This document shows, in pieces, positions 1 to 7,927 of a stretch of DNA of 64,000 nt; the stretch's first letter is position 1, and each line of letters begins with the position of its first letter. The position numbers and the translations under genes are program-made. Below the pieces are notes generated by a model. The model did not search any database. It saw nothing but the letters and a program-made list of their open reading frames with translations, and was not told the origin of the DNA. The stretch is taken from contig NZ_GG729934.1 of assembly GCF_000160135.1 (NCBI RefSeq), forward strand, positions 538,985 to 602,984, in the 5' to 3' direction. The stretch is from Oribacterium sp. oral taxon 078 str. F0262. Its GTDB lineage: Bacteria; Bacillota; Clostridia; Lachnospirales; Lachnospiraceae.

Positions 1-51
1 TGGAAGTTTGATTTGATAATAGCCTCGATATGTCGTATAATCGGGCTGTAA
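1..51 (+). CDS. 3' end of an unidentified gene, cut by the left edge
   Basis: Of the three plus-strand frames only frame 1 is open from the window edge. It gives 16 residues ending FDLIIASICRIIGL before a TAA at 49-51. A clean rho-independent terminator follows about 40 bases later, which is what one expects behind a real gene. The fragment is too short to assign to a family, and a chance open frame of this length is quite possible. Confidence 0.3.
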   Translation, partial: WKFDLIIASICRIIGL

Positions 52-89
52 ATGTAATGGGGTTTGCATACCATTATTTTACAATAAAG

Positions 90-121
90 CCCGGACTTTT
101 CGAAGTCCGGGTCTTTGTTTT
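90..121 (+). terminator. Rho-independent terminator, plus strand
   Basis: A perfect 9-bp stem (CCCGGACTT at 90-98, AAGTCCGGG at 103-111) with a TTCG tetraloop is followed by TCTTTGTTTTTT. It probably ends the gene whose tail is at the left edge. Confidence 0.8.
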
Positions 122-130
122 TTATAAGAG

Positions 131-154
131 AAATCCGGCTGAATGGCCGGATTT
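131..154. repeat. Small hairpin between two terminators
   Basis: A perfect inverted repeat (AAATCCGGC at 131-139, GCCGGATTT at 146-154) with a 6-base loop. It has no T-run of its own on either side and may be part of the bidirectional stop region between converging genes. Confidence 0.4.
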
Positions 155-164
155 CATCCGATGA

Positions 165-204
165 AAAAGACTGCCGCACTAATCACTTAGTGCGACAGCC
201 CCTT
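165..204 (-). terminator. Rho-independent terminator, minus strand
   Basis: Read on the minus strand, CGCACTAA pairs with TTAGTGCG (175-194), extended outward by further pairs, and is followed by GTCTTTTTC. It lies about 40 bases beyond the stop of the surface-protein gene at 241 and ends that transcript. Confidence 0.75.
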
Positions 205-240
205 TTGCATTCTATGCGGGAAAGATCAGAGTCTCCCGTC

Positions 241-1218
241 TCAGCGCGTCCAAATGCCTGCGCCGTTTACATAATAGCCGTCCGGTGTGCGCGCGTTTGT
301 GAGCATCGCACCGCTCTGCCCGAAGTAGTACCAGTTGTTGTCTCTGTTATAGTGGAACCAGCGGTTTATGTAGATATAGCCCGTTCCGTCGAAATAGTAC
401 CAGGCGTTATTGATAAACTTCCAGGTATTTCTCGGATAGGTCCTGTCCGGATTGAGCCACCACCAGCCCACATTGTCGAGGATCCACCTTCCACCCGTGT
501 TGGGGGTGGGGTTATTCTGTCTGATGCTGTTCACATCCGTGACCTCGAGCTCATCCGAGGTATCCCACTCTCCATAGGTTCCGTAGGCGAAGGCACGGAC
601 CTTATAGGTATAGGTTCCGTTCTGCGTGATCGCACTGGAGAAATCGTAGCTTGTATTGGTGGTCTCACCGCTTGTCACGAGACTGGATCCGCGATAGAGT
701 TTCACATAATACTTCTGCGCATTATCAGAACCCGTCCAGGTCGCACTCGCACTGTCATCCTGCCACTGAAGATCCGCCACTCCGAGATCCGAGGTATTGC
801 CCTTCAGCTTCGGAAGCTTCACGGTAAGGGTAATGGAGTTGCTGGAGCCCTGCGCCTTCACGAAGCTCGCGCTGGCGCCGTTCAGGGTATAGAAGGCCGC
901 GGACTTCAGCGCATTCGTGTCAAAGCGGTGATCACTGTCTGCCTTGATCGTGATCTTGAATTTCGGGGTGACATTGTTCGCCCACTTCGCGCCCTCCATA
1001 TTGATGGCAGTACCGCTGCTGTTTGTGACCTCATAGCTGTCCTCTGCCGCGTCGACAGAGATCGTCTTCGAGGCGGACCCGATCTCGATATCTCCCGCAT
1101 CGATAGAAAGTGTCACATGATTGATCGGGGTCTTGGTGGATGCCGCAAGGGCGGGGAAGCTCAGTCCCGTCAGCAGGGCGACCGCGAAGCCCAAGCCCAG
1201 AATCTTTCCGTTTTTCAT
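241..1218 (-). CDS. Secreted surface protein with Fn3-like and choline-binding-type repeats
   Basis: 325 residues. The first 25 or so form a signal peptide (MKNGKILGLGF..., ending FPALAA). The middle contains a fibronectin type III-like segment (LQWQDDSASATW to KVRAFAYG). The last 90 residues carry aromatic cell-wall-binding repeats of the choline-binding type (GWWWLNP, NAWYYFDGTGY, NNWYYFGQSGAM). Such repeats usually hold a protein on the cell wall. No catalytic domain is visible, so it is likely structural or adhesive. The ATG at 1218 is chosen because it begins a proper signal peptide and has CAGGAGGAG just upstream. The frame stays open to 1290 but that extension is not signal-like. Confidence 0.85.
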   Translation of the reverse strand: MKNGKILGLGFAVALLTGLSFPALAASTKTPINHVTLSIDAGDIEIGSASKTISVDAAEDSYEVTNSSGTAINMEGAKWANNVTPKFKITIKADSDHRFDTNALKSAAFYTLNGASASFVKAQGSSNSITLTVKLPKLKGNTSDLGVADLQWQDDSASATWTGSDNAQKYYVKLYRGSSLVTSGETTNTSYDFSSAITQNGTYTYKVRAFAYGTYGEWDTSDELEVTDVNSIRQNNPTPNTGGRWILDNVGWWWLNPDRTYPRNTWKFINNAWYYFDGTGYIYINRWFHYNRDNNWYYFGQSGAMLTNARTPDGYYVNGAGIWTR

Positions 1219-1484
1219 GTTCTCCTCCTGTACTCCGTCCTGCGGAGTTTTGTTTTTGCCTTGTTCCGGCAAGTTCTCTCTCAGTTTCACAGACTGCGGG
1301 AGCCCCCTTCCGGAACCGCTGTCCCTAGTATAGACAAAAATCGGAAAAGAGTGGTTACTTATTCCCTATCAATTCTGTGACACTTTAATTACAGTCTCTT
1401 TCGAAAAAATCAATCTTTGTTTCGGCCCCGAAGCTCCCGCCGATGCGGCGCGCTTTGGCGCGCTTTCTCCTATCAGCCGCTTCC

Positions 1485-3047
1485 TCAATCCCTGAAGCTA
1501 AAGGGCTTGATCTCCCGGACCACATCCATGATCGTGCCGTCTCTCGCCTCGATAATTCCTACCACTCTGTCCCCGAACTGAACCTTCTCCGGCTCTCCGG
1601 TGATGGAATAGGCGATGTCCCGAAGCTCCTCGATCGTCTTGAAGGGGAGTCCGGAATCCTTCGTCGCCTCAATGAGATCGCTCCTCTTCGGATTGATCGC
1701 GATGCCGTAGTCTGTGATGACGACATCCACGTCCTCCCCCGGCGTCGTGACGGTCGTGCAGTCCGTGCAGATCGTCGGAATCCTGCCCTGCATGATCGGC
1801 GCGATGACGATCGTGCACTTCGCGCCCGCCGCAGTATCGGGATGCCCCCCCTGCGCTCCGGTGATATAGCCGTCGGAGCCCACGACGACATTACAGTTGA
1901 AGTGCGTATCCACCTCCAGTGCCGCCAGGATGACGAAGTCAAGCTTGTTCACATAGGCTCCCTTGTTGAAGGGATCCGCGTACTCCCCCGCCGTGATGTA
2001 AAAATGCCTCGGATTCGTCTTCATATTTTCGATCGCATCCTGATCGAAGTCCTGCGTATCCACAAGACAGCCGACAAGGCCCTCATCCAGGAGGTCGCAC
2101 ATGGGCTTTGTGAGCCCGCCGACTCCGAAGCTCATATGAATGCCCCTCTCCCGCATTACCTCCGCAAGAGAAATGGTAGACGCGATCGAGGCACCGCCGA
2201 CACCGGTCTGGTAGGAGAAGCCCTCCTTGAAATAAGGAGTGTTCTTCACGAAATCCGTGCAGTACTGCGCCATCATCAGCTTTCTCTGATCCGTCGTCGG
2301 CTTCGCGGCCCCGGTCGCGATCTTTGTCGGGTCGCCGATCTCCGCGACCTTCACGACATAGTCGACATGGGTCTGCGTGATCTGCGCCGGCAGATTCGGG
2401 AAGGGCACCAGGCAGTCCGTGACCGCGACCACCCGGTCCGCCATCTCCGCATCGACCGCCGAGTAGGAGAGCACGCCGCAGTCCGCCTTCCCCCCATTGG
2501 CATTCAGATTCCCGTACTCATCCGCAGTCGGGGCGCCGATGAAGGCGATGTCAATGTGGGTCTCCCCGGTCTCGATCGCACGGACTCTCGCGCCGTGGGA
2601 ACGCATGATCGCAAGCCCCCGAAGCTTTCCCTCCGAGATCGCCTTTCCGATGCCTCCCCTCACACCGGAGCTCTGGATCTCGGTGATCGTGCCGTCCTCG
2701 ATATAGGGCACGATCGGGTCGTTCTGCGCCCCCAGAGAGCTCGCCGCGATGCGAAGATCCTTGATCCCCATCTTATGGCACTCCTCGATCACCATATTGA
2801 GGACCTTGTCCCCGTTTCGGAAATGATGGTGAAAGCCGAGCGTCATGCCGTCCTTGATGCCGCATTTTTCGAGGGCCTCCCGGATGGACGGGAGAAGCTT
2901 CGTGCCGCTTTGGTTGATGACACAGCGGACCTTCGGTCCATCCTTTTTGAACTCATGGCCGTCGAAATGATGGGAGCCCTGGAATACCTCCTTCCCGGTC
3001 TTTTTCAGAATCTCCTCCGGGATATCTCTTCCTACCGCATTCAGCAT
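1485..3047 (-). CDS. citF: Citrate lyase alpha subunit (citrate:acetyl-ACP transferase)
   Basis: 520 residues, the usual CitF length. This subunit moves citrate onto the acyl carrier subunit, displacing acetate, as the first half-reaction of anaerobic citrate cleavage. The N-terminal MLNAVGRDIPEEI, the LGFHHHFRNGD stretch and the glycine-rich GVGGASIAST segment are typical of CitF. The start at 3047 is one base downstream of the citE stop and has AAGGGGG upstream. The longer open frame to 3128 lies inside citE. It is the last gene of citD-citE-citF. citC, citX and citG, needed to make and load the prosthetic group, are not adjacent, so they must lie elsewhere for the enzyme to be active. Confidence 0.95.
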   Translation of the reverse strand: MLNAVGRDIPEEILKKTGKEVFQGSHHFDGHEFKKDGPKVRCVINQSGTKLLPSIREALEKCGIKDGMTLGFHHHFRNGDKVLNMVIEECHKMGIKDLRIAASSLGAQNDPIVPYIEDGTITEIQSSGVRGGIGKAISEGKLRGLAIMRSHGARVRAIETGETHIDIAFIGAPTADEYGNLNANGGKADCGVLSYSAVDAEMADRVVAVTDCLVPFPNLPAQITQTHVDYVVKVAEIGDPTKIATGAAKPTTDQRKLMMAQYCTDFVKNTPYFKEGFSYQTGVGGASIASTISLAEVMRERGIHMSFGVGGLTKPMCDLLDEGLVGCLVDTQDFDQDAIENMKTNPRHFYITAGEYADPFNKGAYVNKLDFVILAALEVDTHFNCNVVVGSDGYITGAQGGHPDTAAGAKCTIVIAPIMQGRIPTICTDCTTVTTPGEDVDVVITDYGIAINPKRSDLIEATKDSGLPFKTIEELRDIAYSITGEPEKVQFGDRVVGIIEARDGTIMDVVREIKPFSFRD

Positions 3048-3048
3048 A

Positions 3049-3954
3049 TTATAAATCCCCCTTATAGATGCCGGCAGCCTTCGCAAGCATAATATTTCTC
3101 TTTGCGCCGTCGTAGAACGCGATGTCAATCATCTTGCCGTCCACCGTGAATACTCCGATGCCCTTTGCCTTCTTGTCATCGATCTCCCGGATCACCTTCT
3201 CGGAGAAGATGATCTCCTTCATGGTCGGTGTGAAGATCTTGTGGACGACATCGATCTGCCGGGGATTGATGCAGGACTTTCCGTCAAAGCCCATCATATG
3301 GATGGTCTCGACATCCTTCCGAAAGCCCTCCATATCATCCAGATTCGTCCAGACCGTATCGAAGCACTGCACCCCCGCGGCCCTCGCCGCGATGATCATC
3401 TGCTGCCTTGCTCCCATCAGCTCCACCCCGGTCCCGGTAATTCTGGTCTGTAAATCCTTGGTATAATCTCCTCCGGAGAGCGCCACGCCGATCATGCGGT
3501 CTGAGGCCGTGCAGATCTCATAGGCATTCATGACGCCCTTTGCAGACTCCAGTGCCGACATCAGAAGCGTCGTCCCCGGCTCTCTGTGGAATTCCTCCTC
3601 CGCCGCTAAAACCTTGTCCTCGACTGCCCTCACCATGTCCGCGTTCTCCGTCTTCGGGATGCGGATGACATCCGCTCCGCCCGCCACAACGCAGCGGATA
3701 TCCTCCTCCCAGAGATCCGTGTCCAGGCCGTTGATCCGGACGACCCTCTCCGATCCTCTGTAGTCAATGCTCCTAAGCGCATGGTAGAGGGAAAAACGCG
3801 CGGTATCCTTCGCCGTGGCCGCGACGGCGTCCTCCAGATCCAGCATCAGAGAGTCCGCCCCGTAGATATAGGGATCCTTGATGAGAGACGGCTTCTGTGC
3901 GTTCAGAAACATCATGGACCGCCTCAGTCTCTTCTTATTCGGGTTCTCGATCAT
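3049..3954 (-). CDS. citE: Citrate lyase beta subunit (citryl-ACP lyase)
   Basis: 301 residues. CitE splits citryl-ACP into oxaloacetate and acetyl-ACP in the cytoplasm. It begins MIENPNKKRLRRSMMF and shows the HpcH/HpaI-fold signatures LMLDLEDAV (Mg-binding acidic cluster), VVRINGLDT and FDGKSCINPRQ. The ATG at 3954 overlaps the citD stop as ATGA, the usual coupled arrangement. A further upstream ATG would run deep into citD and is rejected. Assignment is firm from motifs, length and gene order. Confidence 0.95.
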   Translation of the reverse strand: MIENPNKKRLRRSMMFLNAQKPSLIKDPYIYGADSLMLDLEDAVAATAKDTARFSLYHALRSIDYRGSERVVRINGLDTDLWEEDIRCVVAGGADVIRIPKTENADMVRAVEDKVLAAEEEFHREPGTTLLMSALESAKGVMNAYEICTASDRMIGVALSGGDYTKDLQTRITGTGVELMGARQQMIIAARAAGVQCFDTVWTNLDDMEGFRKDVETIHMMGFDGKSCINPRQIDVVHKIFTPTMKEIIFSEKVIREIDDKKAKGIGVFTVDGKMIDIAFYDGAKRNIMLAKAAGIYKGDL

Positions 3955-4250
3955 CTGATGGCACCTCCCCAGGGTAAATCCTTGAACTGCTCCAAGGAGC
4001 GGTAAACCGCCCCCTCGACTCTGGCCCGGATCGTACAATCCAGTGCGCCCTTGTCGATAATGGAGATTTTTACGCTGTCCACACCGAGTCTGGAGAGCGT
4101 CTCCAGCGCGACCCTCCGGATTTCATTTCCGAACTGCTGCGCCACCACGCTTTCCAGAGTGAAGTCAATTCCTCCCTCCCCCGGCTCCAGGCTGACCTGG
4201 CAGTCACTGGACTCCATCGTCCCCGCGACTGCGGGTTTTCTGATTTCCAT
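3951..4250 (-). CDS. citD: Citrate lyase gamma subunit (acyl carrier protein)
   Basis: 99 residues. CitD carries the phosphoribosyl-dephospho-CoA arm that shuttles acetyl and citryl groups between CitF and CitE. The attachment serine is in place: residues 11-16 read TMESSD with Ser14, matching the family. Later the conserved QFGNEI and DKGALDCTIRARVE segments follow. The ATG at 4250 has GGAGG upstream. It is the first gene of the cit operon, overlapping citE by four bases. Its upstream region is long and structured. Confidence 0.93.
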   Translation of the reverse strand: MEIRKPAVAGTMESSDCQVSLEPGEGGIDFTLESVVAQQFGNEIRRVALETLSRLGVDSVKISIIDKGALDCTIRARVEGAVYRSLEQFKDLPWGGAIR

Positions 4251-4308
4251 AAGAACCTCCTTCTGTATCAGCGACACGCTGCCCTTATCCGCCGTCCAAG
4301 ACCGGGCC

Positions 4309-4372
4309 GCGGACTTGTTTTACAGGGGTCCGCAGCCCGGACTGCCCTCCCGCCGCTTTCTCTGTCCGGGCT
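4309..4372 (-). promoter_or_regulatory. Structured cit leader: two stacked hairpins
   Basis: Two perfect inverted repeats lie side by side: GCGGAC (4309-4314) with GTCCGC (4328-4333), and AGCCCGGAC (4334-4342) with GTCCGGGCT (4364-4372). Any transcript starting near 4450 would carry both before citD. Neither is followed by a U-run, so an ordinary terminator is unlikely. A role in RNA stability or translation is inference. Confidence 0.4.
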
Positions 4373-4397
4373 TTTGTCCCGCCCTTTTATGCACCGC

Positions 4398-4446
4398 CGA
4401 CCGCAGCAGCCGGAGCGAGAGCGTCCTCTGCCTGACGGGGACTTAT
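4398..4446. repeat. Partial copy of dispersed repeat (see 46372-46698)
   Basis: CGGAGCGAGAGCGTCCT followed by CTGAC(G/A)GGGACTTAT is shared with the right half of the element at 46.6 kb, where about 40 extra bases separate the two blocks. The match indicates a shortened copy of the same element upstream of citD. Confidence 0.55.
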
Positions 4447-4610
4447 ATCCTGAAATTATTATAAATCCTTTCCCCCCGCGGTAAAACGGCAGATATACCA
4501 GTTTTTCAGAGAGATCCGGGAAAGAACCGAGCATCTCCTACATAGTGCGCGCTCTCCCCGCGGGGAAAATCAATTTTCGCCGAAAATTATTTGGAAGCCC
4601 GCCCCCTTTC

Positions 4611-4639
4611 TTGCGTTTCTCCCCTTTGCATGATAGGAT
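4611..4639 (+). promoter_or_regulatory. Sigma-A-type promoter for mgtE leader
   Basis: TTGCGT (4611-4616), a 17-base spacer and TAGGAT (4634-4639). Transcription would start near 4646, giving a leader of about 270 bases before mgtE. Confidence 0.45.
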
Positions 4640-4679
4640 AGATTCCGGTTTCAAAAATATGACAGGAAAGGAGAAATGC

Positions 4680-4781
4680 ATGAAATGCAGCGATGACGTG
4701 GACCGAAGTCCCGGAAAGATACGAAAATGCTGCGGCGGCACAGATCCTTTCCCTTCTTTCGGGCACTCTTTCCGCCCTTAG
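4680..4781 (+). CDS. Possible 33-codon leader peptide upstream of mgtE
   Basis: A short frame beginning MKCSDDVDRSP and ending GHSFRP stands behind GGAAAGGAG with good spacing, inside the long mgtE leader. It is rich in Cys, Pro, Asp and Gly. Leader peptides that sense translation conditions are known in front of magnesium transporters of other families. That this one does so is only inference. It could also be a chance frame. Confidence 0.3.
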   Translation: MKCSDDVDRSPGKIRKCCGGTDPFPSFGHSFRP

Positions 4782-4913
4782 AATCGGTTTTGATCGCCGA
4801 TCTCCGCACTCTTTTCGGAGGACTTCCACACGCCAAAAAAATCCGGATTCCGGGAACTGACCCGGAAGCTTTTCTTGATGCGCATTCTTCAGGCTGTGAA
4901 AGGAGCGAATCCC

Positions 4914-6320
4914 ATGGACAACACGATGGAAGCCAGAGTCCAGCAGGACTATGTACAGGAGATTCTCTCGCTTCTTCGAAGCGGGAAAAGCGATGAGGAG
5001 ATTCGGGATCATCTCGGGGACTACCACGCAAATGACATCGCGGAGGCCCTGCCGGAGCTGAGCCTTGAGGAGCGGCACAGGCTTTATGCGCTCCTTAACA
5101 ACGAAGGCCTCGCGGAGGTCATGGAGTACTCCGATGAAGCGGATGATTACCTGGAGGAGCTCAGTCCCCAGCGGGCCGCGGCGATCCTGGAGGAGATGGA
5201 GCCGGATGAGGCCGTCGACCTCCTGAAGGAGACGGATTCCCGGCAGAAAAAGGTCTGGATGTCTCTCATGGACCCGGAGGACCGGAGATCCCTCCAGACT
5301 CTGGCCTCCTACGATGAGGACCTGATCGGAAGCCGCATGACCACCAATTTTGTGGCTCTGAACAGCGGTCTCTCGATCAAGGAGGCGATGCGCTCCCTCA
5401 TCGAGCAGGCAGCGGACAATGACAATATCTCAACGCTCTATGTCGTCGGGAAAAACCGGAGCTATCTCGGGGCCGTCGAGCTGAAGGATCTCATCATCGC
5501 CCGCCGGGACACAAAGCTCTGTGACATCACCGCGACCTCCTATCCCTATGTCTATGCGAACGACCGGATCGAGGACTGCCTGGAAAAGCTGAAGGACTAC
5601 TCCGAGCGCTCCATCCCCGTCCTCTCCGACTCCAAAAGGATACTCGGCGTGATCACCGCTCAGGACGTCATCGAGGTTGTGGACGATGAGATGGGCGAGG
5701 ACTACGCAAAGCTCGCCGGTCTCACCGCGGAGGAGGACTTAAAGGAACCGATCCGGGAGAGCATCAAGAAGCGCCTCCCCTGGCTCATGCTTCTCCTCGT
5801 TCTGGGACTCGTGGTCTCCACCGTCGTCGGCATGTTCGAAGCGGTCGTAGCCAAGCTCACGATCATCATGGCCTTTCAGTCCCTGATCCTGGATATGGCC
5901 GGAAATGTCGGCACGCAGTCCCTCGCCGTCACGATCCGGGTCCTCATGGATGAGAAGCTCACCGGGAGACAGAAGCTCGGTCTGATCGGAAAGGAAATGA
6001 CGGTCGGAGGACTCAACGGCATCATCTTAGGCTTTCTCGCGCTCAGCGGAATCGGGGCCTATATCGCGCTCTTTAAGCATCTTCCCCTGCATCAGGCCTT
6101 TTTGATCTCCTTTTGCATCGGAATCGCGCTTTTACTCGCGATGGTGATCTCCAGCTTCGTCGGAACGGCGGTCCCGATCTTCTTCAAAAGGGTCGGGGTC
6201 GATCCCGCGGCTGCCTCCGGACCGCTGATCACTACGATCACGGATCTCGTCGGCGTGGTCACATACTATGGCCTCTCCGCCATCCTCCTCATAGACATCA
6301 TGCATATGGGGGCCATCTGA
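4914..6320 (+). CDS. mgtE: Magnesium transporter MgtE
   Basis: 468 residues with the MgtE order of parts. An N-terminal superhelical MgtE_N domain (about 1-130, with LEELSPQRAAAILEEMEPDEA) is followed by two CBS domains (about 135-260, ending VLSDSKRILGVITAQD). A plug helix comes next, then five membrane segments from about residue 290 (LMLLLVLGLVVS, LILDMAGNVGTQ, GIGIALLLAMV, DLVGVVTYYG). The family is a homodimeric Mg2+ channel gated by cytosolic Mg2+ bound at the N and CBS domains. ATG 4914 has AAGGAG upstream. An in-frame ATG at 4875 lacks one. It stands alone on the plus strand and meets the next gene tail to tail with a 5-base gap. Confidence 0.95.
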   Translation: MDNTMEARVQQDYVQEILSLLRSGKSDEEIRDHLGDYHANDIAEALPELSLEERHRLYALLNNEGLAEVMEYSDEADDYLEELSPQRAAAILEEMEPDEAVDLLKETDSRQKKVWMSLMDPEDRRSLQTLASYDEDLIGSRMTTNFVALNSGLSIKEAMRSLIEQAADNDNISTLYVVGKNRSYLGAVELKDLIIARRDTKLCDITATSYPYVYANDRIEDCLEKLKDYSERSIPVLSDSKRILGVITAQDVIEVVDDEMGEDYAKLAGLTAEEDLKEPIRESIKKRLPWLMLLLVLGLVVSTVVGMFEAVVAKLTIIMAFQSLILDMAGNVGTQSLAVTIRVLMDEKLTGRQKLGLIGKEMTVGGLNGIILGFLALSGIGAYIALFKHLPLHQAFLISFCIGIALLLAMVISSFVGTAVPIFFKRVGVDPAAASGPLITTITDLVGVVTYYGLSAILLIDIMHMGAI

Positions 6321-6325
6321 AGGTC

Positions 6326-7915
6326 TCACTTATCATAGACCTGATGCTTCTTCGGCGTGAGCAGCTTCTCCAGCCTGCCGCACCTCCGAAAGAGCTCCAC
6401 ATAGACCATGAGTTCATCCTTTGAGGCGACATTCAGCTTCTCATAGATACTCCGGTTATGCTTTCGGACCGTATTGATGGAGATATATAAAAGGCCCGGG
6501 AGCTCCGGGATATCATAGCCCCTGACATAATGGGAGAAGACCGCATATTCTGCGGCGGTCAGCCTTCCCACCCTCTCCTCAAAGGCATCGAAGAGCTCCG
6601 CGATCTTAAGAGGAATCCCCTCCCGCTCTATGCTGGCCTCCTTCAGCTTCTGGTCCACAAAGTGAAGGAGCTCCTCGATCTCGGGGATGCCGGACTCCAG
6701 AGCGGGATCTCCCCCGTTTCGAAAGGCATCCAAACTGTTCCTGATCGGAAGGACATAGCTCCTTGAGAGGAAGAAGGCCGCGATCCCCATCAGAATGAGA
6801 AGCACTGCCGCGGCGAGAGTCCAGCGGATCCGGTGAAAAACCACATAGTCCGAGTAGACGGACTGCGGCATCAGGACCGCGGCCTCCCAGCTCTGTCCCG
6901 GCTCCCCTCTCATGGGGAGCGGGGCCTGCACGCCGAGGAAGCTCTGCCCCTCAGAATAATAGCGAAAGAATCTCCCCTTTCTTCCGATCCGAAGCGCCTC
7001 GTCCGTCCGGACGGAGCTCCCCTCCATCTTCCCGGCAAGCCCCAGATCCATCCGGAGCCGTCTCTCCGAAAGAGGCGCGATGACGAAGATCATGCTGCCG
7101 GAGCGATTGGCATAGACCATATGTCTCATCTGAAAGAGAAGCTCGTTCATTTCGATCCCGCACTCCCCATAGACTCTTCCGTCGCTCCCGAGTATCGGCA
7201 CGCTGTAGAGAAGGATCTCCTCCCAGGTATCCGGCAGGTCCAGACGGTTTGACCAAAAGCCCGCCTCTGAGGCCTTATCGTAGTGCTTCCCGGAAAAGAG
7301 GCGAAAGCCGGGGAGACTCGTCGTGTCAAACTCCATATTCCAGCGATTATGAAGCTCGACCCTGTACTCCCTCGCAAGCTCCGGAATCCCGCGAAAACAG
7401 GTGAATTTGGGGTTCAGGGAGTAGTCCGCCGCGATATTGTATAATCTCAGATAGACCCCGCTCCGGGATTTCTCCGCCCCGGGGGCCTCCGTATTGGTCG
7501 TCGCATCGATCACCGCGTAGATGCCGGAGCCTCTGGAGAGCTGAAGGATGGAGCTAAGCTCCGGGTAAAATTCCTCCTGGAGCTCTAAAAGCTTATCCGG
7601 CTGATTGTTCAGCTTCGAGATCTCCGTGGAATACTCTCCCACGCAATCCTCCACCGAGGAGCCGAGTCTCCCGGAAAGAGTATGCGCATAGCCCTCCATC
7701 CTGCCGAGCTCATCCCGCATTTCATCCGTGAGAAGCCTAAGCTGCTGCTCCATCCCCTCATAGAGTCTGTCCTCCGTCAAAGAGAAAAATCCGAAGGCGA
7801 TCCCCAGAAAGACAAAGGTCATAAAGGCAAGAAAAAGCATGAGAAGAAGGTAAAGGCTCATCCGAAACTGCATGGAGCGCCTCTCCCTTTTCAGATATCG
7901 AAGGATCTCAGACAT
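6326..7915 (-). CDS. Membrane-anchored LuxR-type regulator with extracytoplasmic sensor domain
   Basis: 529 residues. One membrane segment lies at about 20-45 and another at about 365-388 (LAAAVLLILMGIAAFFL), enclosing some 310 residues outside the membrane that resemble a Cache-type sensor. After the second segment a short linker leads to a LuxR/GerE helix-turn-helix at about 455-510 (LTAAEYAVFSHYVRGYDIPE, then SINTVRKHNRSIYEKLNV). There is no kinase or receiver domain, so it would act as a one-component membrane-bound transcription factor. It follows the solute-binding lipoprotein gene by 12 bases and is surely cotranscribed. The ligand is unknown; an SBP-bound sugar is a reasonable guess. 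Confidence 0.8.
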   Translation of the reverse strand: MSEILRYLKRERRSMQFRMSLYLLLMLFLAFMTFVFLGIAFGFFSLTEDRLYEGMEQQLRLLTDEMRDELGRMEGYAHTLSGRLGSSVEDCVGEYSTEISKLNNQPDKLLELQEEFYPELSSILQLSRGSGIYAVIDATTNTEAPGAEKSRSGVYLRLYNIAADYSLNPKFTCFRGIPELAREYRVELHNRWNMEFDTTSLPGFRLFSGKHYDKASEAGFWSNRLDLPDTWEEILLYSVPILGSDGRVYGECGIEMNELLFQMRHMVYANRSGSMIFVIAPLSERRLRMDLGLAGKMEGSSVRTDEALRIGRKGRFFRYYSEGQSFLGVQAPLPMRGEPGQSWEAAVLMPQSVYSDYVVFHRIRWTLAAAVLLILMGIAAFFLSRSYVLPIRNSLDAFRNGGDPALESGIPEIEELLHFVDQKLKEASIEREGIPLKIAELFDAFEERVGRLTAAEYAVFSHYVRGYDIPELPGLLYISINTVRKHNRSIYEKLNVASKDELMVYVELFRRCGRLEKLLTPKKHQVYDK

Positions 7916-7927
7916 ATCGCCTCTCCC

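Larger units (their letters stand above)
4251..4913. other. Divergent intergenic region citD / mgtE
   Basis: 663 bases without a firm gene. The left part is the cit leader, with two strong hairpins and a partial copy of the dispersed repeat found at 46.6 kb. A weak minus-strand promoter for citD may lie at 4458-4486 (TTTTAC, 17-base spacer, TATAAT). The right part holds the mgtE promoter and leader with a possible small reading frame. I looked for an M-box (Mg riboswitch) by motif and did not recognise one. Confidence 0.6.

Noticed and set aside
1443-3092. Plus-strand open frame of 549 codons opposite citF and citE
   Set aside because: It is the mirror frame of clear citrate lyase genes; rich in Arg, His and Asp, no ribosome binding site, no family features. 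High GC keeps such frames open.
4268-4534. 88-codon minus frame upstream of citD
   Set aside because: It consists of hairpins and the dispersed repeat; no ribosome binding site, composition Arg/Gly/Ser-rich.
4545-4913. M-box (ykoK) magnesium riboswitch before mgtE
   Set aside because: None of the conserved M-box blocks was recognised by eye. A covariance search would decide.
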